64,000 nt of DNA from Candidatus Pantoea formicae (GCF_011752625.1 NZ_VWXD01000017.1:1-64000), one strand, 5' to 3'. Shown: positions 16,560-25,140, numbered from the stretch's first letter. Made by a program: numbers and translations. The notes: generated by a model not told the origin, from the letters alone.

Positions 16560-17396
16560 TTAGCGCAGCGCGCTGATGCTGACGTGGTCCATGTCATCGA
16601 ATACTTGGTTTTCACCCACCATGCCCCAGATAAAGGTATAGCGCTGCGTACCCACACCGGCATGGATCGACCAGCTCGGTGAAATCACCGCCTGTTCGTT
16701 ATGCACCAGCAGGTGACGGGTTTCCTGGGGTTGTCCCATCATGTGGAAAACGGCGCTCTCTTCGGCCATATCAAAGTAGAAGTACACCTCCATACGGCGT
16801 TCATGGGTGTGGCATGGCATGGTGTTCCACAGGTTGCCGTCATCAAGACGTGTTAAGCCCATCGTTAACTGGCAGGTCGGTAACACATCAGGCACGATAA
16901 ACTTATTGATGGTGCGACGGTTGGACGTGGAGGCATCGCCTAAGGTGGCTTTTACGGCTTCTTCAAGCGTGATCTTTTTGTCGGGATAACGGGTATGCGC
17001 CGGTGCACTGTTGTAATAGAACTTGGCCGGTTGGCTGGCTTCGCTGCTGCGGAACACCACGCGCTGCGCACCTTGGCCTACATACAGCGCTTCCTGATGA
17101 CCAATCTCCCAGGTTTTGCCGTCGACCTCGATTAAACCCGGCCCGCCGATGTTGATGACACCCAGCTCGCGGCGTTCAAGAAAGTAACTTACTCCCAACT
17201 GCTTACCGACTTCCGCGCCTATGGTGACGGATTGCTGCACCGGCATCACTCCGCCAATGATGATGCGATCAATATGGCTGTAAGTCAGGGTGTAGTTATC
17301 AGCCTCGAAGATTTTCTCGATCAAAAATTCGCGGCGTAATCCCGCGGTATCCAGTTGTTTGGCATGTTCAGTATGAATGCTTTGACGAACGTCCAT
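16560..17396 (-). CDS. kduI: 5-dehydro-4-deoxy-D-glucuronate isomerase KduI
   Basis: Cupin-fold zinc isomerase, 278 residues as in E. coli and Dickeya. It converts 5-keto-4-deoxyuronate into 2,5-diketo-3-deoxygluconate. Metal ligands are visible in MPCHTHERRMEVYFYF (two His and Glu) with a later His in SWSIHAGVG. First gene of kduI-kduD. A KdgR-like operator lies 83 bases upstream, which fits pectin/uronate induction. Confidence 0.96.
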   Translation of the reverse strand: MDVRQSIHTEHAKQLDTAGLRREFLIEKIFEADNYTLTYSHIDRIIIGGVMPVQQSVTIGAEVGKQLGVSYFLERRELGVINIGGPGLIEVDGKTWEIGHQEALYVGQGAQRVVFRSSEASQPAKFYYNSAPAHTRYPDKKITLEEAVKATLGDASTSNRRTINKFIVPDVLPTCQLTMGLTRLDDGNLWNTMPCHTHERRMEVYFYFDMAEESAVFHMMGQPQETRHLLVHNEQAVISPSWSIHAGVGTQRYTFIWGMVGENQVFDDMDHVSISALR

Positions 17397-17742
17397 CTCA
17401 AACCTCTCAACGTTAAAGGGCGTGTTTCAACGTGGCGCTTGGGGCATCTTAGGCAGGTTGGGATGTGAATTCAATAAAAATGAAACGTTGTTTTATTTAT
17501 TTGCGGAGGCGATCAAAAGAGAGAGTGGCGAGCACCCATAACGCAATGGTGAAGCCTGATGGACAGGGAACGGCCTTCCCAGCCGCGACGTGTACAAGAT
17601 ATGGAAAAATGAGGGGAGCGTGTTGAAGCGTGGCCTGCTGGCGAGTGAGAACCAGGGATTGACCCGTCCGACCGGCAAGGATGCGGGGCGAACAGGTCCT
17701 ACAGGTCTGAGAGCCAGGTGGTAAAGCGAGCCCCCTGAATAA
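17397..17742. other. 346-bp intergenic region between kduI and hxpB with a GC-rich non-coding block
   Basis: Next to kduI lies the promoter zone with a KdgR-like box. From about 17500 to 17735 the sequence becomes GC-rich, has no credible gene, and holds nested complementary segments: CACC/GGTG (about 17532-17550), GGGA/TCCC within GGGAACGGCCTTCCC (about 17567-17581) and GGGGC/GCCCC (about 17685-17733). Phrases such as GGTGAAGCCTGATGGACAGG look like domain I of bacterial group II introns as I remember them. No intron-encoded protein and no domain V are visible, so it would be a fragment. Confidence 0.4.
17479..17497 (-). promoter_or_regulatory. KdgR-like operator of kduI-kduD
   Basis: AATGAAAC-GTT-GTTTTATT is a 19-bp near-perfect inverted repeat (one mismatch between arms) with the AATGAAAC half-site typical of KdgR boxes in soft-rot bacteria. 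It is 83 bases upstream of kduI. Confidence 0.75.
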
Positions 17743-18411
17743 TTAGTTAAACAGGTGCTCAGCAGTGAGTTGAGTCAGGTCTTCCAGCTTCACATTCGCT
17801 AATGCCCAACGTGCATCGTCACGGTATTCTTTCGCCGGCACCACAATGGAACGCATGCGCGCCGCTTTGGTGGCGATCATGCCATTGAACGAATCTTCCA
17901 GCGTCACGCAGTTCAGCGGGTCAATGCCCAACTTCGCGGCTGCATCCAGATACACCTGCGGATGCGGTTTGCTGTAAGGCAGCGCTTCAGCCGAGGCAAT
18001 GGCGTCAAAGTATTTACGCAGGTCAAACATCTCCAGCACGCGTTCCAGCATAAACAGAGGTGAAGCAGAGGCGAGGGCGACTTTTAAGCCTTGCTGCTGA
18101 CAAAGTTGCAGTGCCTGCTCAACACCAGGCAGCAACGGACGTGTTTCTTCAACCAGCGCCAAGGCTCGCGCAATAATACGCTGGGTGACTTCAGCTTGAT
18201 CTGGACCGTTCCAAGGCAGGGCTTCAAACCACATGCGGACGGTTTGATCGATGCGCAGACCCAAGGTATCCGGCAGTTCGTGTCGGCGGCTGATGTCCAC
18301 ACCTAAACTGGCGAAAACGTCGAGTTCAGCCTGATCCCACAGCGGCTCGGAGTCGATCAGCAATCCGTCCATATCAAAAATAGCGGCCAACACAGGGCGA
18401 CGATAACTCAT
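17743..18411 (-). CDS. hxpB: Hexitol/2-deoxyglucose-6-phosphate phosphatase HxpB (YniC)
   Basis: HAD-superfamily sugar phosphatase of 222 residues, same length as E. coli YniC. Motif I FDMDGLLIDSEP carries the nucleophile Asp and its partner; motif II is LASASPL, the Lys is in YSKPHP, and motif III is LEDSFNGM. Cytoplasmic, Mg-dependent. Divergent from yniB. Confidence 0.94.
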   Translation of the reverse strand: MSYRRPVLAAIFDMDGLLIDSEPLWDQAELDVFASLGVDISRRHELPDTLGLRIDQTVRMWFEALPWNGPDQAEVTQRIIARALALVEETRPLLPGVEQALQLCQQQGLKVALASASPLFMLERVLEMFDLRKYFDAIASAEALPYSKPHPQVYLDAAAKLGIDPLNCVTLEDSFNGMIATKAARMRSIVVPAKEYRDDARWALANVKLEDLTQLTAEHLFN

Positions 18412-18553
18412 GCTACAGCTCCGTTTGAAATTTGCCCTACCTTAACATGTCAGGCAGGGAAAACCGACTTACGGCAGGTTACGCATTTTTCAGGAAAAAT
18501 TGCCCCAGTACAGGTAGACTTAGGCAAAACTACTGTATGTGAAGGGAGACACC

Positions 18554-19090
18554 ATGACTTACCAACAGGCTGGCCGCATCGCCATCCTTAAGCGAGTGGC
18601 TGGCTGGGTCATTTTCATTCCGGCTTTGCTATCGACCATCATCTCAATCCTCGGCTTTATGTTTAAACATAGCGAAAAGCAGCCGGGAATTGATGCCGTG
18701 ATGCTCGATTTTGTCCATGTTATGGTTGACATGATTAAGTTCAACACGCCGTTTTTGAACATGTTTTGGCAAAATTCGCCGGTGCCAGAGTTTAACGGCG
18801 GAGCCAATATCGGTTTCTGGATCATCTACATCCTGATTTTTGTCGGGATTGCGCTGCAGGCTTCAGGTGCACGGATGTGGCGTCAGTCACGCCATATTAA
18901 AGAAGGCATTGAGGATCAGTTGATTCTTGAGCAGGCGAAGGGCGCTGAAGGTCGTACGCGCGCGCAGTTGGAAGAAAAAATCCATGTCCCACGCCACACG
19001 ATATTGCTCCAGATTTTTCCGCTCTATATTCTGCCGATCGTGATTGCTATCGCCGGATATTTTGTCCTGAAGTTACTGGGCATGTTGTAA
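18554..19090 (+). CDS. yniB: Inner-membrane protein YniB
   Basis: 178 residues, the same as E. coli YniB. Start at MTYQQAGRIAILKR behind GGGAGACACC. Three predicted membrane helices: about 17-39, 92-106 and 155-177, with a polar segment 107-150 between the last two. Function unknown. It forms a divergent pair with hxpB and converges on yniA. Confidence 0.9.
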   Translation: MTYQQAGRIAILKRVAGWVIFIPALLSTIISILGFMFKHSEKQPGIDAVMLDFVHVMVDMIKFNTPFLNMFWQNSPVPEFNGGANIGFWIIYILIFVGIALQASGARMWRQSRHIKEGIEDQLILEQAKGAEGRTRAQLEEKIHVPRHTILLQIFPLYILPIVIAIAGYFVLKLLGML

Positions 19091-19103
19091 GTCGTCAGGC
19101 CGT

Positions 19104-19988
19104 TCAGGCCTGACGTTGTCCTAACGCATCCTCATCGAGCAATTGGTTGATGGCGAATTGCGCTTCATCTTCCCAATTACCCGCAAATACGTTGGCACGG
19201 TTCAACAGATAATAAAGTTGATAAATCGGCTGACGCTGCGAGAACCCCTCAGCCAATGGCCATACGGCGTGATAACCGTCGTAAATCTGACGCGGCAAAT
19301 CAGCGTAGTAACTCAACATCGCGAGGTCGCACTCGCGATCCCCCCAATAACAGGCAGGGTCGAACAGCCAAGGGCCACTGCTGCTGCCGGCGCAGTTAGC
19401 CGGCCACAAATCACCATGTAATAAAGAAGGTTGCGGGTGGTGATTAGCCAGCGCTCGTTGAACGCAATCGACAATTAACTCGGTATTGCCATATTGCACT
19501 CCTTTCTCAGCGGCGAGTTGGAGTTGCCATCCGATTCGCTGTTCAGCGAAGAACACTGACCAGCGGCGTAACCAGCTATTGGGTTGGGGTGAAGTCGTGA
19601 TGTTATTGTCGTAGTCGAGGCCAAACTGCGGTTGCTCACTCCATTGATGCAGGTGCGCCAACTGCTGCCCCAGTTGATAGGCAGTGTGCTCATTCAGGGC
19701 TTCAGGAGGAATATATTCCAGCAACAGAAAGCTACTGTCACGATCGCTGCCTACACCATAGACTTTTGGCACACGGACAGTTTGTGTGCGGGCTAGCAAA
19801 CCGAGCTGGTCGGCCTCCCAACTGAATAAAGTAAGCATATCGCGCGTGTTGCACTTAACGAACACATCCAGTTCACCATAACGAATGCGCCAAGCGGGAT
19901 GAACATCTCCACCGGGTAGTTCATGGCGTTCCGTGATTTCGGCATTGCCGGCGTGTTCGCTTAACAGACGACTAACGGCTGACCACAT
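19104..19988 (-). CDS. yniA: Fructosamine kinase family protein YniA
   Basis: Cytoplasmic aminoglycoside-phosphotransferase-like kinase of 294 residues (E. coli 286). ATP-binding Lys in LDVFVKCNTRDM, hinge LLLEYIPP, catalytic loop LLHGDLWPANC, metal site LFDPACYWGDRECDLAM. Family members phosphorylate glycated amines and sugars, which starts deglycation. A GTCAGGCC/GGCCTGAC hairpin (19094-19115) lies between it and yniB and overlaps its last codons. Confidence 0.92.
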   Translation of the reverse strand: MWSAVSRLLSEHAGNAEITERHELPGGDVHPAWRIRYGELDVFVKCNTRDMLTLFSWEADQLGLLARTQTVRVPKVYGVGSDRDSSFLLLEYIPPEALNEHTAYQLGQQLAHLHQWSEQPQFGLDYDNNITTSPQPNSWLRRWSVFFAEQRIGWQLQLAAEKGVQYGNTELIVDCVQRALANHHPQPSLLHGDLWPANCAGSSSGPWLFDPACYWGDRECDLAMLSYYADLPRQIYDGYHAVWPLAEGFSQRQPIYQLYYLLNRANVFAGNWEDEAQFAINQLLDEDALGQRQA

Positions 19989-20078
19989 TGGGTAATCCTC
20001 TTAATTCGCTGCGTAAGTGTGATTGTAGCGCGCAAAACTTGAGCAAAACCAGTGTTGCTGCCTGATTTTTGCACTCCT

Positions 20079-20369
20079 TCAGGATTGCGACTTCAAATAC
20101 TCTTCAAGTGTAGTGATCTCAACCTCAGGTTTGCGATGTAATGCCACCTCAGCGAGCCCCACCGTTTGCGCAATCGCTTCTTGCTGTTCCAGTGCACTGA
20201 TCAGGCCAAAGCTATTGGTGCCGAGTTCGTGTGGATGTCCCTCATCATCTTTTATGGTGGTGCTGTAACCCCCATTAACCATCACGCTGTTAAGTGACTG
20301 GAGATCGCTTAAGCTCTCGTCCTGATAACTCAGCGTGACAATGTAACGTTTAAGGTCATGATCGCTCAT
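20079..20369 (-). CDS. ydiZ: YdiZ, GhoS-family small protein
   Basis: 96 residues, same length as E. coli YdiZ. Sequence features of the GhoS family (ferredoxin-like fold): YIVTLSYQDES at the N-terminus, LNSVMVNGGYSTTIKDDEG, then HELGTNSFGLIS and a C-terminal VEITTLEEYL. GhoS is the endoribonuclease antitoxin of the type V GhoT/GhoS system, but no GhoT-like small membrane toxin lies next to this gene. It may be an orphan RNA-binding or RNase protein; activity is not shown. In E. coli pfkB lies on its far side and is missing here. Confidence 0.85.
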   Translation of the reverse strand: MSDHDLKRYIVTLSYQDESLSDLQSLNSVMVNGGYSTTIKDDEGHPHELGTNSFGLISALEQQEAIAQTVGLAEVALHRKPEVEITTLEEYLKSQS

Positions 20370-20700
20370 CCTTCACCTCATTGTATTGGAACAGATTTCA
20401 GCGTAGACCAGCGCAGCTTATAGAGCGAATTCTGCACAATGTTGACCTGGGCGAGGGCGTAAATCTGTGTCAGTGAGGTTAAGAAAATTCTTGTAGCAAT
20501 TAAGCTGCTATTTCGCTAAATGCCTCTTATAATGCGCGCCGGTAATGGGAAAAATCCCATTACGCAAGCGGGGCCAACGCGAAACATGGCTTTTCCGGCG
20601 ATTTCATATTTTTTTACAAAACTTACCGTAAATTGCATTGATTGGCTGGGAAAACTCTTCAGACTCACCCTTTTTTAAACTGCCGTACGGGTCACATTTA
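20370..20700 (+). promoter_or_regulatory. ydiZ-ydiY intergenic region with ydiY promoter and leader hairpin
   Basis: A TATAAT -10 box is at 20528-20533 with a weak -35. Just after the expected start lies a perfect hairpin, GTAATGGGA (20542-20550) with TCCCATTAC (20555-20563) around AAAA, at the very 5' end of a roughly 160-base leader. No gene is seen; E. coli has pfkB in this gap. Confidence 0.55.
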
Positions 20701-21462
20701 ATGAAAGCCTTTAATAAGCTGTCCGCTGTTGTATTGCTCTCTGCTGGAGCATTTTGTCACCAGGCATTAGCTGATAACACTGTTTTTACCTCCATGGATG
20801 ACCCTTCAACGGCAAAAAAACCGTTCGAAGGCAGCGCGTCAGCGGGATATCTGGCTCAAACCGGTAACACCACCAGTTCAGCGCTGAGTGCTGCGACCAA
20901 CATGACTTGGTATCAGACCAACACCGCTTACAGTCTCTGGGGTAATGCCGCGAACAACTCTTCAAACGATGAGCGTTCGTCAGAGACCTACAGCCTGGGT
21001 GGTCGTACACGCTACAACATGAACAGCGCTGATTACCTGTTCGGTCAGGCAAGCTGGTTGAGTGACCGCTTCAACGGTTATGACTCCCGTGATGTGCTGA
21101 CCGCCGGTTACGGTCGCCAGATCCTCAACGGCCCAGTGCATTCACTGCGTGCTGAATTTGGTCCTGGTGTTCGTTATGATGATTTCCACGCGGGTGGCCA
21201 CGAAACCAAAGCCTTGGGTTATGGTGCGGTGAGTTATCAATGGCAGCTGACGGATACCACCAAGTTCATTCAGGGTGTGTCAGTGTTGAGCAGCTTCGGT
21301 GACGACACTACGGTGAACTCCGAAACCGGCTTGCAGGTGGCGATCAATGCGCACTTTGCGCTGAAGCTGGCCTACAACGTGACCTGGAATAACAATCCGC
21401 CAGAGTCTGCGCCGGATCGTACCGACACCAAAACCACCATCCAGCTTTCTTACGCGATGTAA
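20701..21462 (+). CDS. ydiY: DUF481 outer-membrane protein YdiY
   Basis: 253 residues starting at 20701 (MKAFNKLSAV). Signal peptide 1-22 ending ALA, then a short linker and a beta-barrel region rich in alternating aromatic/polar strands; GYLAQTGNTTSS, SSNDERSSETY, LTAGYGRQILNGPVHSLRAEFGPGVRYD match YdiY, and the last residue pattern (LSYAM) suits an outer-membrane barrel. E. coli ydiY is acid-inducible. Its function is not known. Confidence 0.92.
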   Translation: MKAFNKLSAVVLLSAGAFCHQALADNTVFTSMDDPSTAKKPFEGSASAGYLAQTGNTTSSALSAATNMTWYQTNTAYSLWGNAANNSSNDERSSETYSLGGRTRYNMNSADYLFGQASWLSDRFNGYDSRDVLTAGYGRQILNGPVHSLRAEFGPGVRYDDFHAGGHETKALGYGAVSYQWQLTDTTKFIQGVSVLSSFGDDTTVNSETGLQVAINAHFALKLAYNVTWNNNPPESAPDRTDTKTTIQLSYAM

Positions 21463-21480
21463 GCGAGCTGTGATGGAGAA

Positions 21481-21518
21481 AACCGTTGCCGGCCTGCGCC
21501 GCGCAGCGGTTTTTTTTT
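21481..21518 (+). terminator. Terminator of ydiY
   Basis: AACCGTTGC pairs with GCAGCGGTT (one G-U pair) and is followed by eight T residues. Confidence 0.8.
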
Positions 21519-21707
21519 ATCTGTCTATGGCTTAGCGCATTTTTCACGGGTTTAGATCGCGGGCGAAAGCTGCTATTATCTCCGGCGCTTTACACTCCTG
21601 GCGCCATTCCGACAACGTGGGTCTGACATTACGCCGGGTTACTCAAACTGAACTCAATGTTGCATGTAGGCTTTCGTGTGGCTTACCACTGCAATTAAGG
21701 ATATGAA

Positions 21708-23636
21708 ATGCCAGTAATTACTCTTCCTGATGGCAGCCAGCGCGTTTTTGACCGTCCGGTCAGCGTGATGGATATCGCTCTGGATATCGGACCGGGTTTG
21801 GCGAAAGCCTGTATTGCCGGTCGTGTAAATGGCGAATTGGTTGATGCGGTTGATCCGATCACCGAAGATGCTCAGGTGGCAATTATCACCGCCAAAGATG
21901 AAGCCGGTCTGGAAATCATTCGTCACTCTTGTGCGCACCTGTTAGGGCATGCGATCAAACAACTGTGGCCGAATACCAAAATGGCGATTGGCCCGGTGAT
22001 CGATAACGGCTTCTATTATGACGTCGACCTCGAACACACCCTGACGCAGGAAGATCTTGAGCTGCTGGAAAAGCGTATGCACCAGTTGGCTGAGACTAAT
22101 TACGATGTTGTGAAGAAAAAGGTGAGCTGGCAGGAAGCACGTGATGTGTTTGCTGAGCGTGGCGAAAGCTACAAAACCACCATTCTTGACGAAAACATCA
22201 GCCATGATGATCAACCTGGTTTGTACCATCATGAAGAATACATCGACATGTGCCGCGGTCCGCACGTGCCGAACATGCGTTTCTGTCATCACTTTAAACT
22301 GCAGAAAATCTCCGGTGCTTACTGGCGCGGCAACAGCGACAACAAAATGCTGCAGCGTATTTACGGTACAGCCTGGGGCGATAAGAAGCAGCTGGCTGCC
22401 TATTTGCAGCGCCTGGAAGAAGCGGCGAAACGCGATCACCGTAAAATCGGTAAGCAGCTTGACCTGTACCATATGCAGGAAGAAGCGCCAGGTATGGTGT
22501 TCTGGCACAACGATGGTTGGACCATCTTTCGTGAACTGGAAGTGTTCGTCCGCACCAAGCTGAAAGAATACGATTACCAGGAAGTAAAAGGTCCGTTCAT
22601 GATGGACCGCGTGCTGTGGGAAAAAACCGGTCACTGGGAAAACTATAAAGAAGCGATGTTCACCACCTCTTCTGAGAACCGTGAATATTGCATCAAGCCG
22701 ATGAACTGCCCAGGCCATGTTCAGATCTTTAATCAGGGTCTGAAATCCTACCGTGACCTGCCGCTGCGTATGGCGGAGTTTGGTAGCTGCCACCGCAACG
22801 AGCCATCAGGTGCACTGCACGGCTTAATGCGCGTACGCGGCTTTACGCAGGATGATGCTCACGTCTTCTGTACTGAAGATCAGGTACGTGATGAAGTGAA
22901 CAGCTGTATCCGCATGGTGTACGACATGTACAGCACCTTCGGTTTTGAAAAAATCGTGGTGAAACTGTCGACCCGTCCGGAGAAACGTATCGGTACCGAT
23001 GAAATGTGGGACCGTGCGGAAGTGGATTTAGCAGAAGCGCTGAAGGAGAACGAAATTCCGTTCGAATATCAGCCAGGAGAGGGTGCCTTCTACGGCCCGA
23101 AAATTGAGTTTACCCTGTACGATTGCCTCGACCGCGCATGGCAGTGCGGCACCGTTCAGCTAGACTTCTCCCTGCCAAAACGTTTGGACGCCACTTATGT
23201 GGGCGAAAACAACGATCGTCAGACGCCGGTAATGATTCACCGTGCGATTCTCGGTTCAATGGAGCGCTTTATCGGCATCCTGACTGAAGAGTTCGCGGGC
23301 TTCTTCCCGAGCTGGCTGGCCCCCGTGCAGGCTGTGGTGATGAATATTACCGACAGTCAGGCAGAATATGTCAGTGAATTGACAAAGAAATTGCAGAAAG
23401 CTGGCATTCGTGTCAAAGCAGACTTGAGAAACGAGAAGATAGGCTTTAAAATCCGCGAGCACACATTACGTCGCGTCCCTTATATGCTGGTTTGCGGTGA
23501 GAAAGAGGTGGAAGCAGGCAAAGTTGCCGTGCGCACCCGCCGTGGTAAAGACCTCGGGAGCATGGACGTAGATGTGTTTGTTGAGAAGCTGCAACAAGAG
23601 ATTCGCAGCCGACATCTTCACCAATTAGAGGAATAA
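21708..23636 (+). CDS. thrS: Threonyl-tRNA synthetase
   Basis: Class II aminoacyl-tRNA synthetase of 642 residues, same as E. coli. N-terminal TGS domain (1-61), editing domain (about 65-225) with HxxxH-type HSCAHLLGHA, catalytic domain with zinc Cys in IKPMNCPGHVQIF and class II motifs (FGSCHRNEPSG, GSMERFIGIL), and C-terminal anticodon-binding domain from about 535. RBS AAGGATATGAA precedes the ATG. E. coli ThrS represses its own translation by binding a tRNA-like leader; the 190-base leader here is long enough for that. Heads the translation operon. Confidence 0.98.
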   Translation: MPVITLPDGSQRVFDRPVSVMDIALDIGPGLAKACIAGRVNGELVDAVDPITEDAQVAIITAKDEAGLEIIRHSCAHLLGHAIKQLWPNTKMAIGPVIDNGFYYDVDLEHTLTQEDLELLEKRMHQLAETNYDVVKKKVSWQEARDVFAERGESYKTTILDENISHDDQPGLYHHEEYIDMCRGPHVPNMRFCHHFKLQKISGAYWRGNSDNKMLQRIYGTAWGDKKQLAAYLQRLEEAAKRDHRKIGKQLDLYHMQEEAPGMVFWHNDGWTIFRELEVFVRTKLKEYDYQEVKGPFMMDRVLWEKTGHWENYKEAMFTTSSENREYCIKPMNCPGHVQIFNQGLKSYRDLPLRMAEFGSCHRNEPSGALHGLMRVRGFTQDDAHVFCTEDQVRDEVNSCIRMVYDMYSTFGFEKIVVKLSTRPEKRIGTDEMWDRAEVDLAEALKENEIPFEYQPGEGAFYGPKIEFTLYDCLDRAWQCGTVQLDFSLPKRLDATYVGENNDRQTPVMIHRAILGSMERFIGILTEEFAGFFPSWLAPVQAVVMNITDSQAEYVSELTKKLQKAGIRVKADLRNEKIGFKIREHTLRRVPYMLVCGEKEVEAGKVAVRTRRGKDLGSMDVDVFVEKLQQEIRSRHLHQLEE

Positions 23637-23640
23637 GGTT

Positions 23641-24192
23641 ATTAAAGGCGGAAAACGAGTACAACCGACGCGTCCGAACCGTATCAACGGCGAAATCCGT
23701 GCTACCGAAGTGCGCTTAACTGGCGTAGACGGCGAGCAACTTGGCATTGTGACATTGCGCGAAGCAATTGAGAAAGCCGAAGAAGCTGGCGTAGATTTAG
23801 TTGAAATCAGCCCGAACGCCGAACCGCCGGTTTGCCGTATTATGGATTACGGCAAGTTCCTTTATGAAAAGAGTAAGTCTTCTAAGGAACAGAAGAAGAA
23901 GCAGAAAGTTATCCAGGTTAAGGAAATCAAATTCCGTCCTGGTACCGATGATGGCGACTATCAGGTCAAACTACGCAACCTGATTCGCTTTCTGGAAGAG
24001 GGCGATAAAGCCAAAATCACGCTGCGTTTCCGTGGTCGTGAAATGGCGCACCAGCAGATCGGTATGGAAGTGCTTAACCGCGTCCGTAAAGACCTGTGTG
24101 AAGATCTGGATCTGGCCATTGTCGAGTCCTTCCCGACTAAGATCGAAGGCCGCCAGATGATCATGGTGCTCGCACCGAAGAAGAAACAGTAG
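23641..24192 (+). CDS. infC: Translation initiation factor IF-3 with AUU start codon
   Basis: IF-3 prevents 50S joining and proofreads the start codon on the 30S subunit. The reading frame opens with ATT at 23641 (then AAAGGCGGAAAACGA, KGGKR), four bases behind the thrS stop; no ATG or GTG exists in frame near this point. The rare AUU start is the basis of IF-3 autoregulation in E. coli. 183 residues (E. coli 180); a three-residue insertion lies at RKDLCEDLDLAIVES. N-domain ends in the Lys-rich linker KSKSSKEQKKKQK. Confidence 0.96.
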   Translation: MKGGKRVQPTRPNRINGEIRATEVRLTGVDGEQLGIVTLREAIEKAEEAGVDLVEISPNAEPPVCRIMDYGKFLYEKSKSSKEQKKKQKVIQVKEIKFRPGTDDGDYQVKLRNLIRFLEEGDKAKITLRFRGREMAHQQIGMEVLNRVRKDLCEDLDLAIVESFPTKIEGRQMIMVLAPKKKQ

Positions 24193-24291
24193 GCCTTCAA
24201 GTAATAATTCCGCGCAGCGTTCGTGCTGTGCGGAATCTTATTCGCCTGTCTGATTCATTTTATTAACAATGCGAAGTGGATATTTGTAAAA

Positions 24292-24489
24292 ATGCCAAAG
24301 ATTAAAACTGTCCGTGGCGCGGCTAAGCGCTTCAAGAAGACCGCTTCTGGCGGCTTCAAGCGTAAGCACGCGAACCTGCGTCATATTCTGACTAAGAAGT
24401 CTACCAAGCGTAAACGTCACCTGCGTCCGAAAGGCATGGTGTCTAAAGGCGATCTGGGTCTGGTTGTTGCCTGCCTGCCGTACGCATAA
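24292..24489 (+). CDS. rpmI: Ribosomal protein L35 (bL35)
   Basis: 65 residues, MPKIKTVRGAAKRFKKT..., identical in length to E. coli bL35 and highly basic. ATG at 24292 has a poor Shine-Dalgarno (TTTGTAAAA), as in E. coli, where rpmI and rplT are repressed by L20 through an upstream RNA pseudoknot. 99 bases separate it from infC. Confidence 0.98.
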   Translation: MPKIKTVRGAAKRFKKTASGGFKRKHANLRHILTKKSTKRKRHLRPKGMVSKGDLGLVVACLPYA

Positions 24490-24571
24490 GTAAACTTTTT
24501 ATAAATCTGCCTGAACACTTTGCGTACTGCAGGGAATAGGGCATCACAGAATATGATATAGGAGAGCTCAC

Positions 24572-24928
24572 ATGGCTCGCGTAAAACGTGGTGTAATTGC
24601 TCGCGCACGTCACAAGAAAATCTTAAAACAAGCTAAAGGCTACTACGGTGCACGTTCACGTGTTTACCGCGTTGCTTTCCAGGCTGTTATCAAAGCTGGT
24701 CAGTATGCTTACCGTGACCGTCGTCAACGTAAGCGTCAGTTCCGTCAGCTGTGGATCGCGCGTATCAACGCTGCGGCCCGTCAGAACGGTATCTCTTACA
24801 GCCGTTTCATCAATGGCCTGAAAAAAGCCTCTATTGAAATCGACCGTAAGATTCTGGCTGACATCGCTGTATTCGACAAAGTGACCTTCACGGCACTGGT
24901 CGAAAAAGCAAAATCAGCTCTGGCGTAA
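24572..24928 (+). CDS. rplT: Ribosomal protein L20 (bL20)
   Basis: 118 residues, MARVKRGVIARARHKK..., full-length bL20. Long basic N-terminal helix for 23S rRNA binding and early 50S assembly; the C-terminal domain acts as the autogenous repressor of rpmI-rplT in E. coli. Preceded by AGGAGAGCTCAC. Followed by an intrinsic terminator. Confidence 0.98.
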   Translation: MARVKRGVIARARHKKILKQAKGYYGARSRVYRVAFQAVIKAGQYAYRDRRQRKRQFRQLWIARINAAARQNGISYSRFINGLKKASIEIDRKILADIAVFDKVTFTALVEKAKSALA

Positions 24929-24936
24929 GTCAGATG

Positions 24937-24961
24937 AAAAAGGGAGCTTGCTCCCTTTTTT
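24937..24961 (+). terminator. Terminator of rplT
   Basis: AAAAAGGGAG pairs with CTCCCTTTTT around a CTTG tetraloop, with the T-run continuing. 8 bases after the rplT stop. Confidence 0.85.
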
Positions 24962-25048
24962 ATTGCCTGCAACTCACGCAAAAGATTGACATTTTAACCG
25001 CTGGGCTTTTCAATAGTGCGGTTTCTATCAAGACAAGGTAACGCAAGC

Positions 25049-25093
25049 ATGCACGCTGCTATTTTCCGTTTCTTTTTTTACTTTAGCGCCTGA
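25049..25093 (+). CDS. pheM: pheST leader peptide PheM
   Basis: A 14-residue peptide [14 protein letters not shown], with five Phe in eight residues (E. coli: [14 protein letters not shown]). Ribosome stalling at the Phe codons when charged tRNA-Phe is scarce prevents formation of the downstream terminator and raises pheST expression. Confidence 0.96.
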   Translation: [14 protein letters not shown]

Positions 25094-25140
25094 CAATCGG
25101 GGGCTTTTGCGCATAAGAAAAGAAACGAAAAATCGCGCTG

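Noticed and set aside
17493..17678. 61-codon frame on the minus strand between kduI and hxpB
   Set aside because: Runs through the structured non-coding block; such antisense frames are typical of structured RNA and have no ribosome-binding site.
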